Shown here piece by piece: positions 1 to 13,290 of a stretch of DNA of 64,000 bases; the first letter of the stretch is position 1; the number at the start of each line of letters is the position of its first letter. This DNA comes from Schistosoma mansoni (lineage: Eukaryota; Platyhelminthes; Trematoda; Strigeidida; Schistosomatidae), in contig NW_017385989.1 of the NCBI RefSeq assembly GCF_000237925.1, positions 496,001 through 560,000 on the forward strand, written 5' to 3'. Below the pieces are notes generated by a model. The model ran no database searches, was not told the DNA's origin, and worked only from the letters and a program-made list of their open reading frames with translations. The position numbers and the translations under genes are program-made.

Positions 1-34
1 AGGTATATATCTATATATATATATGTATACTTTC
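1..34. repeat. TA-rich simple repeat
   Basis: Alternating TA dinucleotides with small interruptions occupy the first bases of the window, next to a SINE2 fragment. No function is implied. Confidence 0.6.
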
Positions 35-158
35 ATAGTTGAAATCATGAGTCAATTGAAGCTAGATCACCATGGAAAACCTGGAAACACTTGAAGGCCG
101 TTTCGTCCTATTATGGGACTCCTCAGCAGTTCGCATCCACGATCCTAGTCAAAGTGAG
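35..158 (-). mobile_element. SINE2 hammerhead retroposon fragment
   Basis: Minus-strand 3' part of the SINE2 family, with the family tail ATGAGTCAATTGAAGCTAG and a hammerhead core (CTGAGGA, then GAAA) at about 87-135. The usual GTC cleavage triplet reads TTC, and the helix I bases next to the core mismatch. The tRNA-like head is missing. From 159 to 400 nothing is recognised. Confidence 0.75.
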
Positions 159-400
159 TGGTTACAAAGTAGAGTTTAGATGTACTTTATGACATTTGTA
201 TTTAAGACTTTTTCTAGCTGCTACTTTAGATAATTTAAGTTAAATAAACAAGTAAATAGTAGAATCACTTTCTTATGACCACAATATACTTAAGATGTTG
301 ATCAATGGTGACGATCACCCACTATTTACAAGTGGATGGTTACTGAGTAATTACTGAAATCCAAACCAACCAAGACATCGGTTCATGAAGCCATTGACTG

Positions 401-1725
401 TCCAGTCAGTCAGTTACAACGTAGGACCAGGCATATATATACATCGGTCAAAGTTGTCACACCTCATGAGCCCAACAAATTCATAGTAGTTACTTCAACA
501 GTAGTAACATATAAAAGAAAGATTGGCTATAAAGATATAATACAAGGAGAATTAGTTTGTAGAAAGAAAGATATAATGTAATTGTAATCTCAAGGTTTAT
601 GGGAAGATAAAGAGTGTATACACTTACACTATTGTGATCCATTCTGAGCCATGTCACACAATCTCCAACCATTGGTTATGATAGTCACGCGGACCCCAAC
701 CAAGTAATCAGCATTTACCAACATGGCTCAGACTAGAAGTTAATGACCTCAAGGACTGATGCCACGTTTGGTATGGACGTCCTTAACTTCCAACCATCCC
801 CAACACTAGTCAGTATTGCGCGTCGTGGTAATCGATGTTCACGTATATGTAACAACACGAGGCACAACCATCTCAGTCGGTGTAGATTTACAACCTCATC
901 AACTGATTTACCATCATTCCCTAATACCCTGCATCCAACCTCACTACTACATATCCAGTGATCTCAGCAGATGCTGGCATTATTTCTAATACATCTGTCA
1001 TCAAATACTAGTAACTTACGAGTATCTTCTACTCTTAATGGCCACGTTTCGCAACCGTAAAGTAGAACAGAGCAAACTGCTGTGCAGTATACTCGTCCTT
1101 TTATTGGTAGACGGATATCTCATCTTCGCCATAGGTGACGTAAGTTGGCAAAAGCCAAACGACCATTTTGAATACGTGCTGAGATTTCGTCAGACACCAA
1201 CCCATTAGGGCTGAACACACTTCCAAGATAAGTGAAGTTGTCGATGTGTTCAACTACTTCACTTCCTATCCTTAGTTCAGATGTTGAAGCAGGTCAGTCC
1301 TGAAGCAGTAACTTGAATTTAGATGGGGAGAAACTCATTCCAAACACTGGCGTTATTGCTCAGTTCTAACAAAAGACTCTGCATTTTATAAGCGTCTTCA
1401 CGAAACAGGACTATGTCATCTACGTATTCTAAGAAGATAAGTGGACCTTGAAAATTCAGTCGAGGAGAGTGTTATTTTTAGTAGTAGGTCTATGATGAAG
1501 TGAAGCAAAAATGTGGATAGTGGACAGTCTTGTCGGACACCACTTGAGGTTGTAAAATCAGATGACATTTGGTCATAAGCTCTCACTCGACTGGTAGTTT
1601 TCGAGCAAAAAGCCTTCATAAGGTCTATGTACTTCAGAGGTACTCTTTTCTGCCATAGATACTACCGTAGTACCTCTTGGTCTAAAGAATCAAATGCTGC
1701 TTTTAAGTCAAGAAAAACAGAAGTA
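401..1725 (-). mobile_element. RTE-B LINE, 5'-truncated copy
   Basis: Non-LTR retrotransposon fragment read on the minus strand. From the 3' UTR (401-730) it runs through the C-terminal region (rows translating like QTKTWHQCLKSLTS and HRLRWLGHV in better copies) into reverse transcriptase, where SSGVRQDCPL (1500-1560) matches the RT block GVRQGCPL. Frameshifts and stops break it. The same family is at 5163-5771, 27552-28945, 46868-47330 and 54925-55315. Clade assignment to RTE is from the look of the RT and C-terminus, not from a tree. Confidence 0.8.
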
Positions 1726-1794
1726 TCAGAAATTATTAGGCATACATATTACCCAAAGTTCCTAAATATTCGTTAGGATAATCGCCCAACCGCT

Positions 1795-2760
1795 AACCAT
1801 GACACAGACCAACAGTCAATCACTTCATGAACTCATGCCACGTTTTCGTTTGGTCGCCTGCAACTTTCCTTCGTGCTACTCCTGAACTAGCAAGCATTGT
1901 TCGTCGTGGTTGGCAATAGTTAGGCATACGAAACACCTGCCCTAACCGCCTCAGTCGATCTGCCACTTATGCCTAAACTGAACACTGCTCACTCGTTCGC
2001 TCCACGAAACCAGAACAATGCTCCAAACACAGTTGTGATCAAAATCTCGCAGTCTATTTATATAGACCATGTTTCACAGACATAAAGTAAGACTGATCCT
2101 CACTATACGAGCCCGCTGGTTGGTAGACGCAACACATGCCCTAATCACATCAATCGATGAGGGTTCACAACTGATCCGCGATACTTACACAGTGCCTGAA
2201 GTCGAAACCCAGTATCGCCCACTCGGTGATCCTAGCATGCTTTGAAACGGTCGATGACCAAACACCAGTGATTTACGAATATATCTTACTTCTAAACCCC
2301 ATGCCTTAAAGCCACAAATAATGACGCAGAAATACTGCACACTATACTCGTCTTTATATTAGCAAACAGTTTTCCTATCTACGAGTAGTGTATCCAGTAA
2401 TCATTTTAATTTTGTGAGGGTTATGATACTTACCGGGTGCCCAGATCAAAGCAGGTGGTTTTTCTAGGCGGCCGCACCTGGAGCCGGTGGTTACGAATGC
2501 ATAATATGTGGCCCAACCATTCCAGTCAATGAGACTTCCAAGATAAGTAGGGCAGAAGACGATCTGAACTACTTCGTACCCATCACCAATCTACCCCCAC
2601 ACCAGTCCTGAAGAGGCACCGTGCATTTAGAGAGAAAGAAGCACATCCCAAATATGCCTGCGTTAATGTGTTTCGTCAGTGTCTTCGACAAGCAGGTCAA
2701 CGTTACATGGCTATTCTGTGTGACCGAAATAAAGTGAAACGAAATCACAAACAAATGACT
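1795..2760 (-). mobile_element. Old, diverged RTE-B copy
   Basis: A more decayed minus-strand copy of the same C-terminal and RT-linked region as 401-1725, with segments related to FSLSKCTVPLQDW around 2590-2690. It is interrupted near 2430-2480 by a short piece that matches the 490-bp repeat found at 16834, 29680 and 55725. Boundaries are approximate. From 2761 to about 4500 I recognise no gene or repeat family except the TA tract. Confidence 0.55.
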
Positions 2761-3703
2761 GAAATAAAACGTTTTTGACTAGTAATTTATCAGGTTAGCC
2801 TTATCCCTGTGGATTTAGCACAAGATAGTGTAGATATAAGGAACCAAACCTCACCACACTATAATGAGAAATCAACATGATGCATGAGATAGGAACGATA
2901 TAAAAAGCATACACAATCGGAACTGACAAACACTTAATGACTTAATAGACTGTTACTATATTTAAATTTATCCGCCCACAGCTTTTGCCTGACATATCTC
3001 AGCACCAACCGTCATTGCACATAACGGTCAGCAACACATGTCCAAATCATTTTGGTTGATGTTAATATCCTCAAGTCAAAACAATTTATTCTAAAGGGAG
3101 AAGTAGATTAGTTGTTCACATTAAAAATAATCTTAAACAGTAGTACATTAAGCTGAATTAGTTTAAACACCGTTCAACACCCTTCTCAGAAATAAAACAA
3201 ACTACCACCGTATTTCCAGATTTATAAGTCCACTTTGATCCACTGTGGGTATCTCTACTAAAGTTACCAATGTATGACATTCGATAATCTCTGAGTAACT
3301 ATTTCATTTATATTTGGCCCTAAAATAGCCCAACATCCGTTCTGCACGTTCTGAACGATCAACTGAAACCGTCATTTTTAGTCACATTCAAATAGTATTG
3401 GCTTTTACAAACTGGTTAACGTCTTGATTAAACTCAATCTTTTGTCAGTCTGTTTCTAAGAATATGCCTGGACAAAGCTCACTACGAAAATTTTTTATCT
3501 ACCAATAATTTCGGATTCCCTTGTGAAAACTACAAGAGTATTTCAAAACGAAAAACCTATTATTGTTATAGTAAATTCACACTATAAAATCACAAATTAA
3601 AATGTACATAGTTCGGAAGAAAATCGCGGTAATATACAGAGCCATATGACCAAAAAGGTACGGAAATAGTGGAAATAGCTTCTTGTGTGTTGAAACATAA
3701 AGG

Positions 3704-3722
3704 ATATATATATATATATATA
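3704..3722. repeat. (TA)n microsatellite
   Basis: An uninterrupted TA run in otherwise unannotated AT-rich sequence. Confidence 0.8.
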
Positions 3723-4996
3723 CCGTAAACGAATCACGTTACAGTTCTGGCTTCATAGGTGTGGAAACAAACTCCAGGGAGAGACGAGTTAATGCTGCTT
3801 TGAACTTTCCACTGACATGTGATACTAGACAAAATTATGTATAAACAGGACCTACCATAACGTTCATTTTTGTTGAAATAGTATTCCTCATCTGACAATG
3901 GTTGATTATTGTTACCCTTGAGAATAGTACTTTAATCCGGGTAACTTACAAATGCAGAAGCAGACAAAGCTTCTACAGGCGGCGTTACATCTAGCTTGAA
4001 GCTTTGAAAGTATATGTAACTTGTTTGACTACCAGAACGTTCCACAACACAACCGTACCCTTTATCATCTCGAATCTTCGAAAGAATCATATGCCACTTC
4101 TGCGGAAGATATCAGAAAAACATAAATTACCTCGTTTGTCCCACCTTGGCACTCATAAGTGAAAGTACATTTTATTCCATCCTGTTGTCAAATGTATTGT
4201 TTCTTTGTATATGTAAATACCATACCCTTTCAATTGTCGATGAATACTTTTTACCGCCTGGTTGAACAGAAAATTCTTTTTTTATGGATGAGCTGTCTCC
4301 AAAAGTGCTATCCAAACAGATGGCAGTGAAAAGCAGAAGTGTCAACATGTCAAATAATTCATAAATGTGGTCATTCAGGTGTATTCAGTAAAAATATATA
4401 GGTCAAACCAATGTTCAAAATACGACCTGGGATAAGATGAATCATCTAAGTAAACCTTTATGTCCCATAAACTTGCGAAGACTAAGCTTATTTTTGGTAT
4501 GAATCACTGAATCGACTTGCAAAATCCAGCTTCTAAACCCCGACTATATAGACTCCTTAAGGTAATCCTAGGGTCGGAGGAGCAACGTAATATTCTGTTA
4601 GGTAGCTCTCGTAGTCACGACAATACCGAAGTTCAAGTAAGACCTGATATGCCCCTGGGAAAAAGAATTAAATGGAAGTCGATACTAGCTGAACTAGAAA
4701 CCCCTTGACAAAATGGTGAGGAAAATCTCCCATCAGTTGGTTTTCGAATATTCAGGTCTTGGAAGCGAATGATACCAAGGCTTGTGTGGATAGGCCTCCC
4801 TCCCTCTAGGATTTCCGTATGCAAATGCTCGTAGTCTAAGAAATAAATTCTATGAACTAAGAGCGTTAGTGGACAAGTTAAGGCCACTCATTTTAGCTGT
4901 GACGGAAACTTGGTTGGTCCATGACTTCGATATCACCCCAGAATTATCTAGATACCACTGCCTAAGAAGTGGTAGACATAGGTGTAGGAAAGGAGG

Positions 4997-5162
4997 TGGC
5001 GTCCTTTTAATACATAGTCAATAATATAACTATCCACTTCTCTGTTTGCTAATCCAATGATAGTGGAACTTGTGAAGCCATTAGCTGGGAGCTGACTGTC
5101 GGATGTTGTACATTTGTACTCAATGTCATCTATTGCAGCCCAATTTGCTTAGCCAATGACTT
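4997..5162 (+). repeat. 166-bp direct repeat, copy 1
   Basis: By eye identical base for base to 5972-6137. Both copies are part of the endonuclease region of the CR1-like LINE and bracket an RTE-B fragment plus a 200-N gap. Confidence 0.9.
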
Positions 5163-5771
5163 CAGTTAATGAGGTCATGAATCTTCATCGACTGAGATGG
5201 TTGGGCCACGTGTTACATATGCCTGAACACCGATTACCACGCGACGCTATGCTGACTAGTGAAGGGGATGGTTGGAAAAGCGTTAGGGGTGGTCAAACCA
5301 AAACATGGCATCAGTGCTTGAAATCACCAACTTCTAGTCTGAGCCATGTTTGCAGATGGAGACTACTTGGTTGGGGTCCGCGTGACTATCGTAACTAATG
5401 GTTGAAGACTGTGTGTGACATGGCTCAGAATAGATCACAATGGTCTAGGTGTATACACTCTTTAAATTCCCTTAAACTATGAAATTGAAATGGCTTCATA
5501 TCTTTCTTTCTTCCTGTACTATATCCTTCTACACAATCTTTTATATATTATCACCATGAAATTAACTAATTCAATGAATTTGATGTTGATCTTGTGCTAA
5601 TGAGGAATGGCAACATGGACCGATGCATATATGTTCCTGGTCCTACGTTGTGGATGACTGACTGACTGAAATGATGTATGAACCTATTGTTGGTAACCGA
5701 CTACCATGAGATGGCATCTTCTTACGTTGTTCCACTGCATTGCGGATTTGACTTTTACGTCAAGCACTCCA
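5163..5771 (+). mobile_element. RTE-B 3' fragment plus start of the 490-bp repeat
   Basis: It begins inside the C-terminal coding part (MNLHRLRWLGHVLHMPEHRL, then GGQTKTWHQCLKS and LLGWGPRDY) and continues into the 3' UTR with a GACTGACTGACTG run near 5655. From about 5675 it matches the internal part of the 490-bp repeat, then runs into the gap. Confidence 0.75.
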
Positions 5772-5971
5772 NNNNNNNNNNNNNNNNNNNNNNNNNNNNN
5801 NNNNNNNNNNNNNNNNNNNNNNNNNNNNNNNNNNNNNNNNNNNNNNNNNNNNNNNNNNNNNNNNNNNNNNNNNNNNNNNNNNNNNNNNNNNNNNNNNNNN
5901 NNNNNNNNNNNNNNNNNNNNNNNNNNNNNNNNNNNNNNNNNNNNNNNNNNNNNNNNNNNNNNNNNNNNNNN
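5772..5971. other. Assembly gap of 200 N
   Basis: Exactly 200 N, probably a placeholder length. It is flanked by a perfect 166-bp duplication, so the join may be an assembly artefact. Confidence 1.
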
Positions 5972-6137
5972 TGGCGTCCTTTTAATACATAGTCAATAAT
6001 ATAACTATCCACTTCTCTGTTTGCTAATCCAATGATAGTGGAACTTGTGAAGCCATTAGCTGGGAGCTGACTGTCGGATGTTGTACATTTGTACTCAATG
6101 TCATCTATTGCAGCCCAATTTGCTTAGCCAATGACTT
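5972..6137 (+). repeat. 166-bp direct repeat, copy 2
   Basis: Second copy of 4997-5162. After it the CR1-like endonuclease reading continues. Confidence 0.9.
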
Positions 6138-8350
6138 TATTTTAGAGTACATTCGGTTGTGGAGTGCAAACAACAGATGCTTGAGATTAAGAGACTTTGT
6201 TGCACCTGATATTAGTTGTACTGAGATGACCACTGTAGGATCTATAAACTCCTTTGATAGTAGATTCCTGGTAACAATAATGGAGCATGCAATAGTACAA
6301 CATGTATCCAAACCCACACGTTTTGGTGATAACCAAGGTTCTCCTTTGTTAGACCTGGTAATCACTCATGAGGCTGAGGATGTTCTCAATCAAAATATCC
6401 TTCCACCGTTAGTGCATAGCGATCACGCCGTTTTGACATTTACGTTTAGAGCTAGTGACGTGACACAAAACCAGGTTATGCCTCACCCAAATGTATGGAG
6501 ATCTAACATATCAGCCATTCAGGAGTGTTCTGCTAAAACAAACTGACCAGTATATACTTGCTCATCAGTTGAAGAAGTATGGTCTATATTTAAGGGAAAG
6601 TTTAGTTCAGTTACGTCCTCGTTCATACCATGCATGGTACCACGTAGACCGAATAACAGTCCACCATGGATAACTAAACAAGTCATGAACTTTCTTAGAC
6701 GTTGGGAAAAGCACTGGAAAATGTTCACCTCTATCGGCTTAGAACAGTACAGATGCAGCTATTGTAAGATTAGAAGTGCTTGTAAGGCCTTAATAATTAG
6801 AACTAGACAGTCATATGAAAAACAACTGGTTAGGAATTTTAAATATAGTCCGAAACGGTCATTCTCGTATATAAAAAGGTGAACTCAGTGAAGTGATAAA
6901 ATTCCATCACTCTTGGTACAAGAAAATCCGTTAATATTGGCTAGAGATGATGCCAGAAAAGCTGAAGCTTTATCGGAATATTTCAGTAAAGTGTTCTCTG
7001 CCAGTAATGAGGAACGACTAACGATTAATTGTGATTATGGAGGCTTGTTGATGAATCCTGTAGTTATTGAGAAGGGTACTGTCTCAAGAGTACTTCAACA
7101 TCTCAAACTTGAAAAGTCCAGTGGTCCTGACGATATTCATCCTAGGATTATAAAAGCCATATCGGATTTAATTGCTGAACCTATAACCACACTATTTGAT
7201 ATGTCTCTGCGGCATTCCAGATTGCCCAAAGACTGGAAAGATGCAATAATTAGTCCGGTGTATAGGGTGGGGAGTAGAGACTTATTTAGTAACTATCAAC
7301 CCGTTAGTCTAACCAGTACAGTTGTAAAACTAATGAAAAAGATTATTCAAATGGATGTTAATAACTATGTGGAAGGACATAATCTTTTATCCGGGAAACA
7401 ACATGGATTTAGGAAAGGCCTATCATGTTTGACAAATTTGCTCATTACAAGAGAAGATTGAGCTAAGGCAAATGATCAGAATATTCCTCTAGATATAATT
7501 TTCATAGATCTAAGTAAAGCCTTTGATAAGGTCTTCAACTCGAATCTTTAATATAAAAATATAATAATATATCTCTGCAAGGGCAGGTACACGCCATTTT
7601 TACAGGCATGATCTACAAATTAAAACATTTACTAGTTCACAGTATGCATCTCAAGCAGGGTTGTTTTGTAAATGTAATCTATAAAAGTTAATAGCGGTTC
7701 ATTCGTTCAGATATACTGTGTTGTCTTAAAACTGGAAAGTTTTAGAATCCATAGCAAGGTCATAGACCGGATAAGTGACTTTCTCTATGACAGAAGACAG
7801 CTGGTAAGGGTAAATGGAGCTCTCTCATCACGGGAACCTGTTAAAAGGGGAGTTCCTCAAAATGAAATCCTCGGTCCTCTTCTCTTTTTACTTTATGTAG
7901 ATGAATTATCAACTGTAGCAAAGTCGTCCGTTCTACCCTTCGCCGATTATATAAAAATTTGGAGACCCATACACAGTATATCAGAGAGAATGGTATTACA
8001 GGATGATCTCAACTCATTAGTGTCATGGATGGACGGGTGGTAACTAGAAGTGAATCCTAACAAGAGTGTGGTGATGCAATTAAATAGCTATGATGATTCG
8101 TATCACTACACAATACATGCATTCACGTTACCCACAGTAATGAACTGTAAAGATTTGGGAGCCATAATAGCCAGCGATCTCGAAACTATGAGTAACTGTA
8201 AGGCTGATTCCGCAAAAGGCTATAATGGCATTGGTCCTAAACACACAATCCTCAAAGTGGGAAAATATATATTCAACATTCAACACAGAGAAGAGGCCAA
8301 CAAAGGGGAATTCGGGAACATTCATTCACTCGGATGGCATGGCTCAGCCT

Positions 8351-9800
8351 CGCAGTCGTGGTCATACTGTATAACTTGTCTTTATTCACATTGAATATAT
8401 TATCCTATCTTCAGCCTAAATGTGTTCTTCAGAAGTACTAAGTACCATACTGTTAATTGACACGGTACGACTAGTCAACTGTATAAATGAAGTTAGTTCA
8501 GGAAGAAGCTGAAAGTATGGAATTATGTGTAATTATTAAATATATAGTGCTGAAAACATTTTTCTGGTGCAAATGTCTGTCTCCCTTCTTTCTCGAAGCT
8601 ATTTGAACCTTTTTTGTTTTTAGATTATATAGGGTATGGAGCAGGCTTCGTTTTTAGCGAATTATCTTGTTTGCTTGTAATAAGATTACTCGGCAGGGAG
8701 TGAAACCAATTCAGCGTTTTAAACACGATTTAAAATGGTATTTTGCACAAATAAATTCGCATCAATACCGTTGGTCCGTGACATCCCACTTGACATAGGG
8801 GGCCGTAATTTAACATGTTCTGCCCTACAGACACGGGTGGATTGAAGTTACCTCCCCACCATCATGTTTGCCATCCTCCCTCCTTTTATGATGTCAGACT
8901 CTCTTACGTTTGTGGTCAGTTTGAATATTGCTTTAGTCAAGGACCATAGTTGGAATACACTGTCTCCACAAGTTCCATGTTACTAACATATCAGAGGGTA
9001 AAAGCATTTGTATTATGGGTTAGACATCCATTTAATATATCGTACTGCTATGAGGATAACTAATGGTAAAAATTATAAGAGAAATGCCAGATTATATGTG
9101 ACTAGGAGATGGCAAGGACTAATAATTGATTGATTTATAAATTTATTTTGTTTCATTTTATTTTTATCACTTATTTTGTGATACATACATAGTTGTTTAT
9201 TCTTGTTCTGTGTTAGGCTATTTACGTATTCTGCGTCTCCTTTATTTCTATTTCCTTAGTTTTTTCCTTTCCTTATTTAAAATCAATTTAAAATTTTTTC
9301 CAATTACACAGAACCTGATTTATTATTATTCTATTATTAATATTTTATCTTCCTTTTCTTTCCTTTCTCAAACATGGCAAATGTCATGCTAACATCATTG
9401 AAACTTGTGTATTACTGCATTTTTGAAGAAACCTGAAATGGTTTCTTCACAACACTTATGTACCCATAAGATGTTTGTGAATAATAATAATAATAATAGC
9501 AAACCAGAGGATATGAAAGTGTAGAAGATCGTAAAACTTCCAGGGTTAGAAAAATAAAGCATTGAGCAACTCACAAGAATTTAGGACATTTGAGCTTCTT
9601 TTGATCGGTCTTAGTTGATCAGCATCCATAAGGTTAGTCAGTTGTCTGTCTACTTGTAATAAGAAAAATAAAAGGACTTGACACTTAGGAAGAATAATGT
9701 GATTTTAACCATTAGAGAGATTCGGAATCTGAAAGTGAGGGTCAGGAGAAGAAGGCCATGATTAATAATCAATAAATAGTGGGGAAGAATAAAGCATGTT
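8351..9800. other. Unannotated AT-rich stretch
   Basis: No open frame with recognisable protein and no member of the repeat families seen elsewhere. An (AAT)n microsatellite lies at 9481-9497. Long T- and A-rich runs occur at 9120-9400. Confidence 0.6.
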
Positions 9801-9813
9801 TTCTTTGGTTTGG

Positions 9814-10125
9814 CTACATTCTTACTAATAAGAATAAGGGGTTCGTTATATCCTTGTTCCGTCTAGATATTAGGCGGTAAAAATGTGGTTCATAGGGGTG
9901 CTTTCCAAACTGCATGATCTCACATTTGTGGAGGTTAAATGGTAATTGCCACTTTTCGCTCCAGATAGTTAGGTTATTGAGACTATCTTGAATCAGGGAT
10001 ACACTTTCACTTAGAGCCTCAGGCTTGTAGCTGCATACTATTTTGAGATCATCGGCATATAAGTATGGTTTCTCAAATTTTATAATGTTACATATATCGT
10101 TTATATACATGAGATGAGATGTCCA
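9814..10125 (-). mobile_element. CR1-like RT fragment with YADD
   Basis: The minus-strand frame contains the RT catalytic block LYADDLKIV followed by a stretch like SEKWQLPFNLHKCEIMQFGK, typical of CR1/jockey-like LINEs. Only the palm end is kept. It is joined directly to a different CR1-like fragment at about 10125. Confidence 0.75.
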
Positions 10126-10660
10126 AAAGTGTTAAGGATGCTGTATGTTATTAGGTCACCTCTAATACGTCTATTCTCTAATGAGTAAAGGATAAATGAT
10201 TGAAGGCGCTCTTCATACAGTTTAAATTTGGGTACCCGAATTGATTTCGTCGCTCGACGTTGGATACGCTCCAGAGAGTCCTTATCCTTTGGAGTGAGTG
10301 AGGAAATACTATGTTACTCTACTGTAAATGGGGACGAATGAAATTGTTGAAGATTATGTGGAAAGCTCTTCCATCAGACTGGCTAAAAACGCGCTTCAAT
10401 GTTACCAGTTCAAGGTTTGCTCGAAAGGCGTTTTTGTCACAGTTAACGTATGGCTTCATGTCGTGGGGTACCAACACTCCTAAACCTTTTTCAACTTGAG
10501 ATACTTCTAGAGAGGAGTTTCCCAAGTTGTAACTATAGTCTGCAACATGTCGCAGATGGACTACCTCACACTTTGAAGTGTTGAAGGTAAGTCCGTTGTC
10601 GTCTTCCCAACTTTTAAGTCGAGTCAGATCCTCCTGAAGTGCTAGCATATCCTCTTGGTC
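10126..10660 (-). mobile_element. Second CR1-like LINE fragment
   Basis: Minus-strand frame 10319-10648 reads LTRLKSWEDDNGLTFNTSKC and continues to FIRPHLQ; downstream minus-strand sequence (10130-10310) has the C-terminal LERIQRRATKSI type motif. It is the part just after the RT catalytic block. It differs in sequence from the neighbour at 9814, so two insertions or a rearranged family are involved. Confidence 0.7.
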
Positions 10661-10749
10661 TTGCCAGGGTTGATGTTACTTCCCTCAGTATAGCAGGGTG
10701 AAACATATTCGGTGGAAACATTCCCTGTAGATCTTTAAAAGGGGGCTTA

Positions 10750-13290
10750 ATTATTACTTTAACCCAACAGATGGAAAAGCAGACCACTCCAAACGTTATC
10801 TCTTGACCAACTTTAATTTTAACGAATGGTCTGTCGCAGTCCAAGCTGTGAGGTAAATGAGGTCCTGCTAAGTAGTTTCAATACTTGGTCACAAAGTGGT
10901 CGATGTCTAATCATAGGGGACTTTAATACACCCGTGGTAGACTGGGAAAATCCGCGAACTCAATCGTCAGATAATTCCTTCGGGCAGGAACTAGTTGATG
11001 CGGTTATCACATGTGCCCTGGTGCAACATGTGAAAGAAGCGGCTAGGTACGACCCGGGCTGTGAATCATCCTTACTAGATATTATATTGACTCACTATGA
11101 GGATGACGTTGCGAACCTGGATTACATGCCACCCCTAAGTAAAAGTGATCATGCAGTTTTAACCTTCAACTTCCATACAACTGTTAATCACAAGCACACG
11201 TCAGCTCAATACAAACCTAACGTCTGGAAAGCAAACATACAAGACATCATGCACTCAAAAGATTGAACAATGGACCCAGAGTCCTCAACTGAAACGGCTT
11301 GGGACGTATTTCGAAAATTATACTTAAAAGTTGCTTCACATCACATCCACACCATGGTTCAATAGGGAGGTTCGCAACCTTTTCCGTAAGAGAAGGAAAA
11401 TGTGAGATAGTTTTAGGTTATTGGGGACTTATGAAACAAAATCTCAGTGCCAAAAAGCTTGTAATACCTATGCCTCGACCTTCCGTAAGTCTAGAAAGTT
11501 GCACGAAGAGAAAATTGTTAGGGAATCCATAGAATGTCCTAAAAGCTTGTATTCCTATATAAACCAAGGGACAAAAAGAAGAAGAAATGTTCCTTCACTA
11601 TGGGGAGACAGTACTGCCTCATCATTAGTGGAGGACGACTTTGGCTAGGCTCAAGTATTCTCAAACTACTTTAGCAATGTACAAACCATAGAAACACCCT
11701 CCCCACCAGTCCATGAAAATCCCCCACACACAAACAATGGACAGCGTGACGATTAAAAACTCCATGTCTTTGGTCTGCTAAATAAGCTTGACATAGGCAA
11801 ATCAACTCGACCCTATTAGCTGCATCCTAGGTTACTAAAGGAATTAGCCAGCGTTATTGCGAACCCCTTAAGTATGTGTTCTAATCCATCCGGAACCCAG
11901 CGTCCTTTACCGAAAGACTAGAAGAACGCCATAGTAAGTCCTGTCTTCAAAACGCATACGAAACATAAACCTGAGAATTACCAACCCATTAGGCTAACTA
12001 GTGTGGTTGTTAAAATCTTAGAAATATCATTCGGAAGGAGCTGTTTAAGTACCTTAATGAAAACCGGATCCTTTCGGAGAAGCAGCATGGTTATTCTCGT
12101 CTCACTAACTTATTGGTCGCTTGTGAAAGTTGGTGTGCTCTTAAAGAGCAAAAGTTACCTGTAGACGAAGCCCACATCGATTTCAGCAAAGCTTTTGACA
12201 AAGTTCCTCACAACCGGCTGTTATATAAGCTCAGGAATGTCGAGATTAGAGGCAATCTATTGATATGGATAAAAGACTTCCTAGTTGGGCTCCAACAAAG
12301 AGTACGGGTGAACTCCAAGTTGTCTAGCTGGGAAACTGTGCTTAGCGGAGTGCCTCAGAGTACAGTTTTGGGGCCAGTGTTATTTCTATTGTATGTAAAT
12401 GACCATCGTCGTCTTCTACCACTATCGGTCCTGCTATGTGCTGACGATGTCAAGATATGGAGAGCGATACAAAGTAAGGGTGATAGCTTGGAGCTCCAAA
12501 ACGACCTAAAGAAATTATCTGAATGATCTTAAACCTGGTAGTTGCCGATAAATACTTCCAAGTGTATTGTGATGCATATCGGTCATCAAGATACAGATAC
12601 ATACACGATGAAGAACACTGAGACACCTGTTGTCCAGACACACAATGACTTAGGAGTCATCGTTAGCCAAGACCTAAAGACTACTGCACACTGCCGTGCA
12701 ATGGCCGCCAAAGGTTTTAGAACTTTCTGGTCAATACGTAGGGCTTTTAGTCATATCGACGCTAAAAGGTTTTTGACCTTGTATACAGTGCTCGTGCGTC
12801 TTAGACTTGATTACTGCATACAAGCTGCTAGCCCCTGCTTAAAAAAAGACAGTGAGCTTCTGGAAAGGGTTCAGAGAACAGCGACTAAGCTGATTCCCGA
12901 AATAGCGAAGCTCGAGTATGATGCTAAACTGACCAAGCCAAACCTATTCCCGCTGTCATATCGAAGAACTAGAGGCGACTTGATTACAGTTTTCAAGTTG
13001 CTTAGTGATAAATTTGCACCTGATATGCAATCACTTTTCTTGTTTCCTAAGGACAGAAAATTTATGAGAACACTCCAAAAACGTTCACAAGCCCAGAACA
13101 AATTATTAGTCGACTGACTATCGACTTTCCCATCGAATCATCAACGAGTGGAATTCATTATCTCGACATGTGGTTGAGGCTCCATCCGTCGACTCTTTCA
13201 AAAGAAAGTTGGATAAACTGAGGGACCATCATTGTAAGGACTAACACAGGCCACCAGGCCTCCTGTTCTTTCCAAACTGAAAGTGATCAT
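10750..13290 (+). mobile_element. CR1-like LINE, long but broken copy
   Basis: Plus-strand element. The endonuclease part is at 10826-11266 (CLIIGDFNTPVVDWE, SSLLDIILTHYEDDV, then KSDHAVLTF). Reverse transcriptase is at 12113-12526 (IDFSKAFDKVPH, SGVPQSTVLGPVLFLLYVND, CADDVKIW) and the C-terminal part at 12542-13117 (RLRLDYCIQAASPCLKKDSE, LERVQRTATKLI). Frames are broken between 11270 and 12110 by stops and shifts. It ends about 330 bases before the carrier start codon. Confidence 0.85.

Larger units (their letters stand above)
4500..8350 (+). mobile_element. CR1-like LINE, decayed and interrupted
   Basis: Plus-strand non-LTR element. The endonuclease begins near 4820 (NARSLRNKFYELRALVDKLR, then AVTETWL) and continues after the insertion at 6157-6470 (LLDLVITHEAEDV, then SDHAVL). 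Reverse transcriptase follows: SSGPDDIHPRIIK, KDWKDAIISPVY and KQHGFRKG at 6913-7460, and RGVPQNEILGPLLFLLYVDE at 7845-7910. The catalytic block reads FADY instead of FADD near 7943, and several stops occur, so it is inactive. It is split by a 166-bp duplication, an RTE-B fragment and a gap (4997-6137), and by a foreign stretch at about 7548-7735. Confidence 0.8.

Noticed and set aside
5678-6012. Open frames crossing the N gap
   Set aside because: They are produced by reading through N and contain no real protein.
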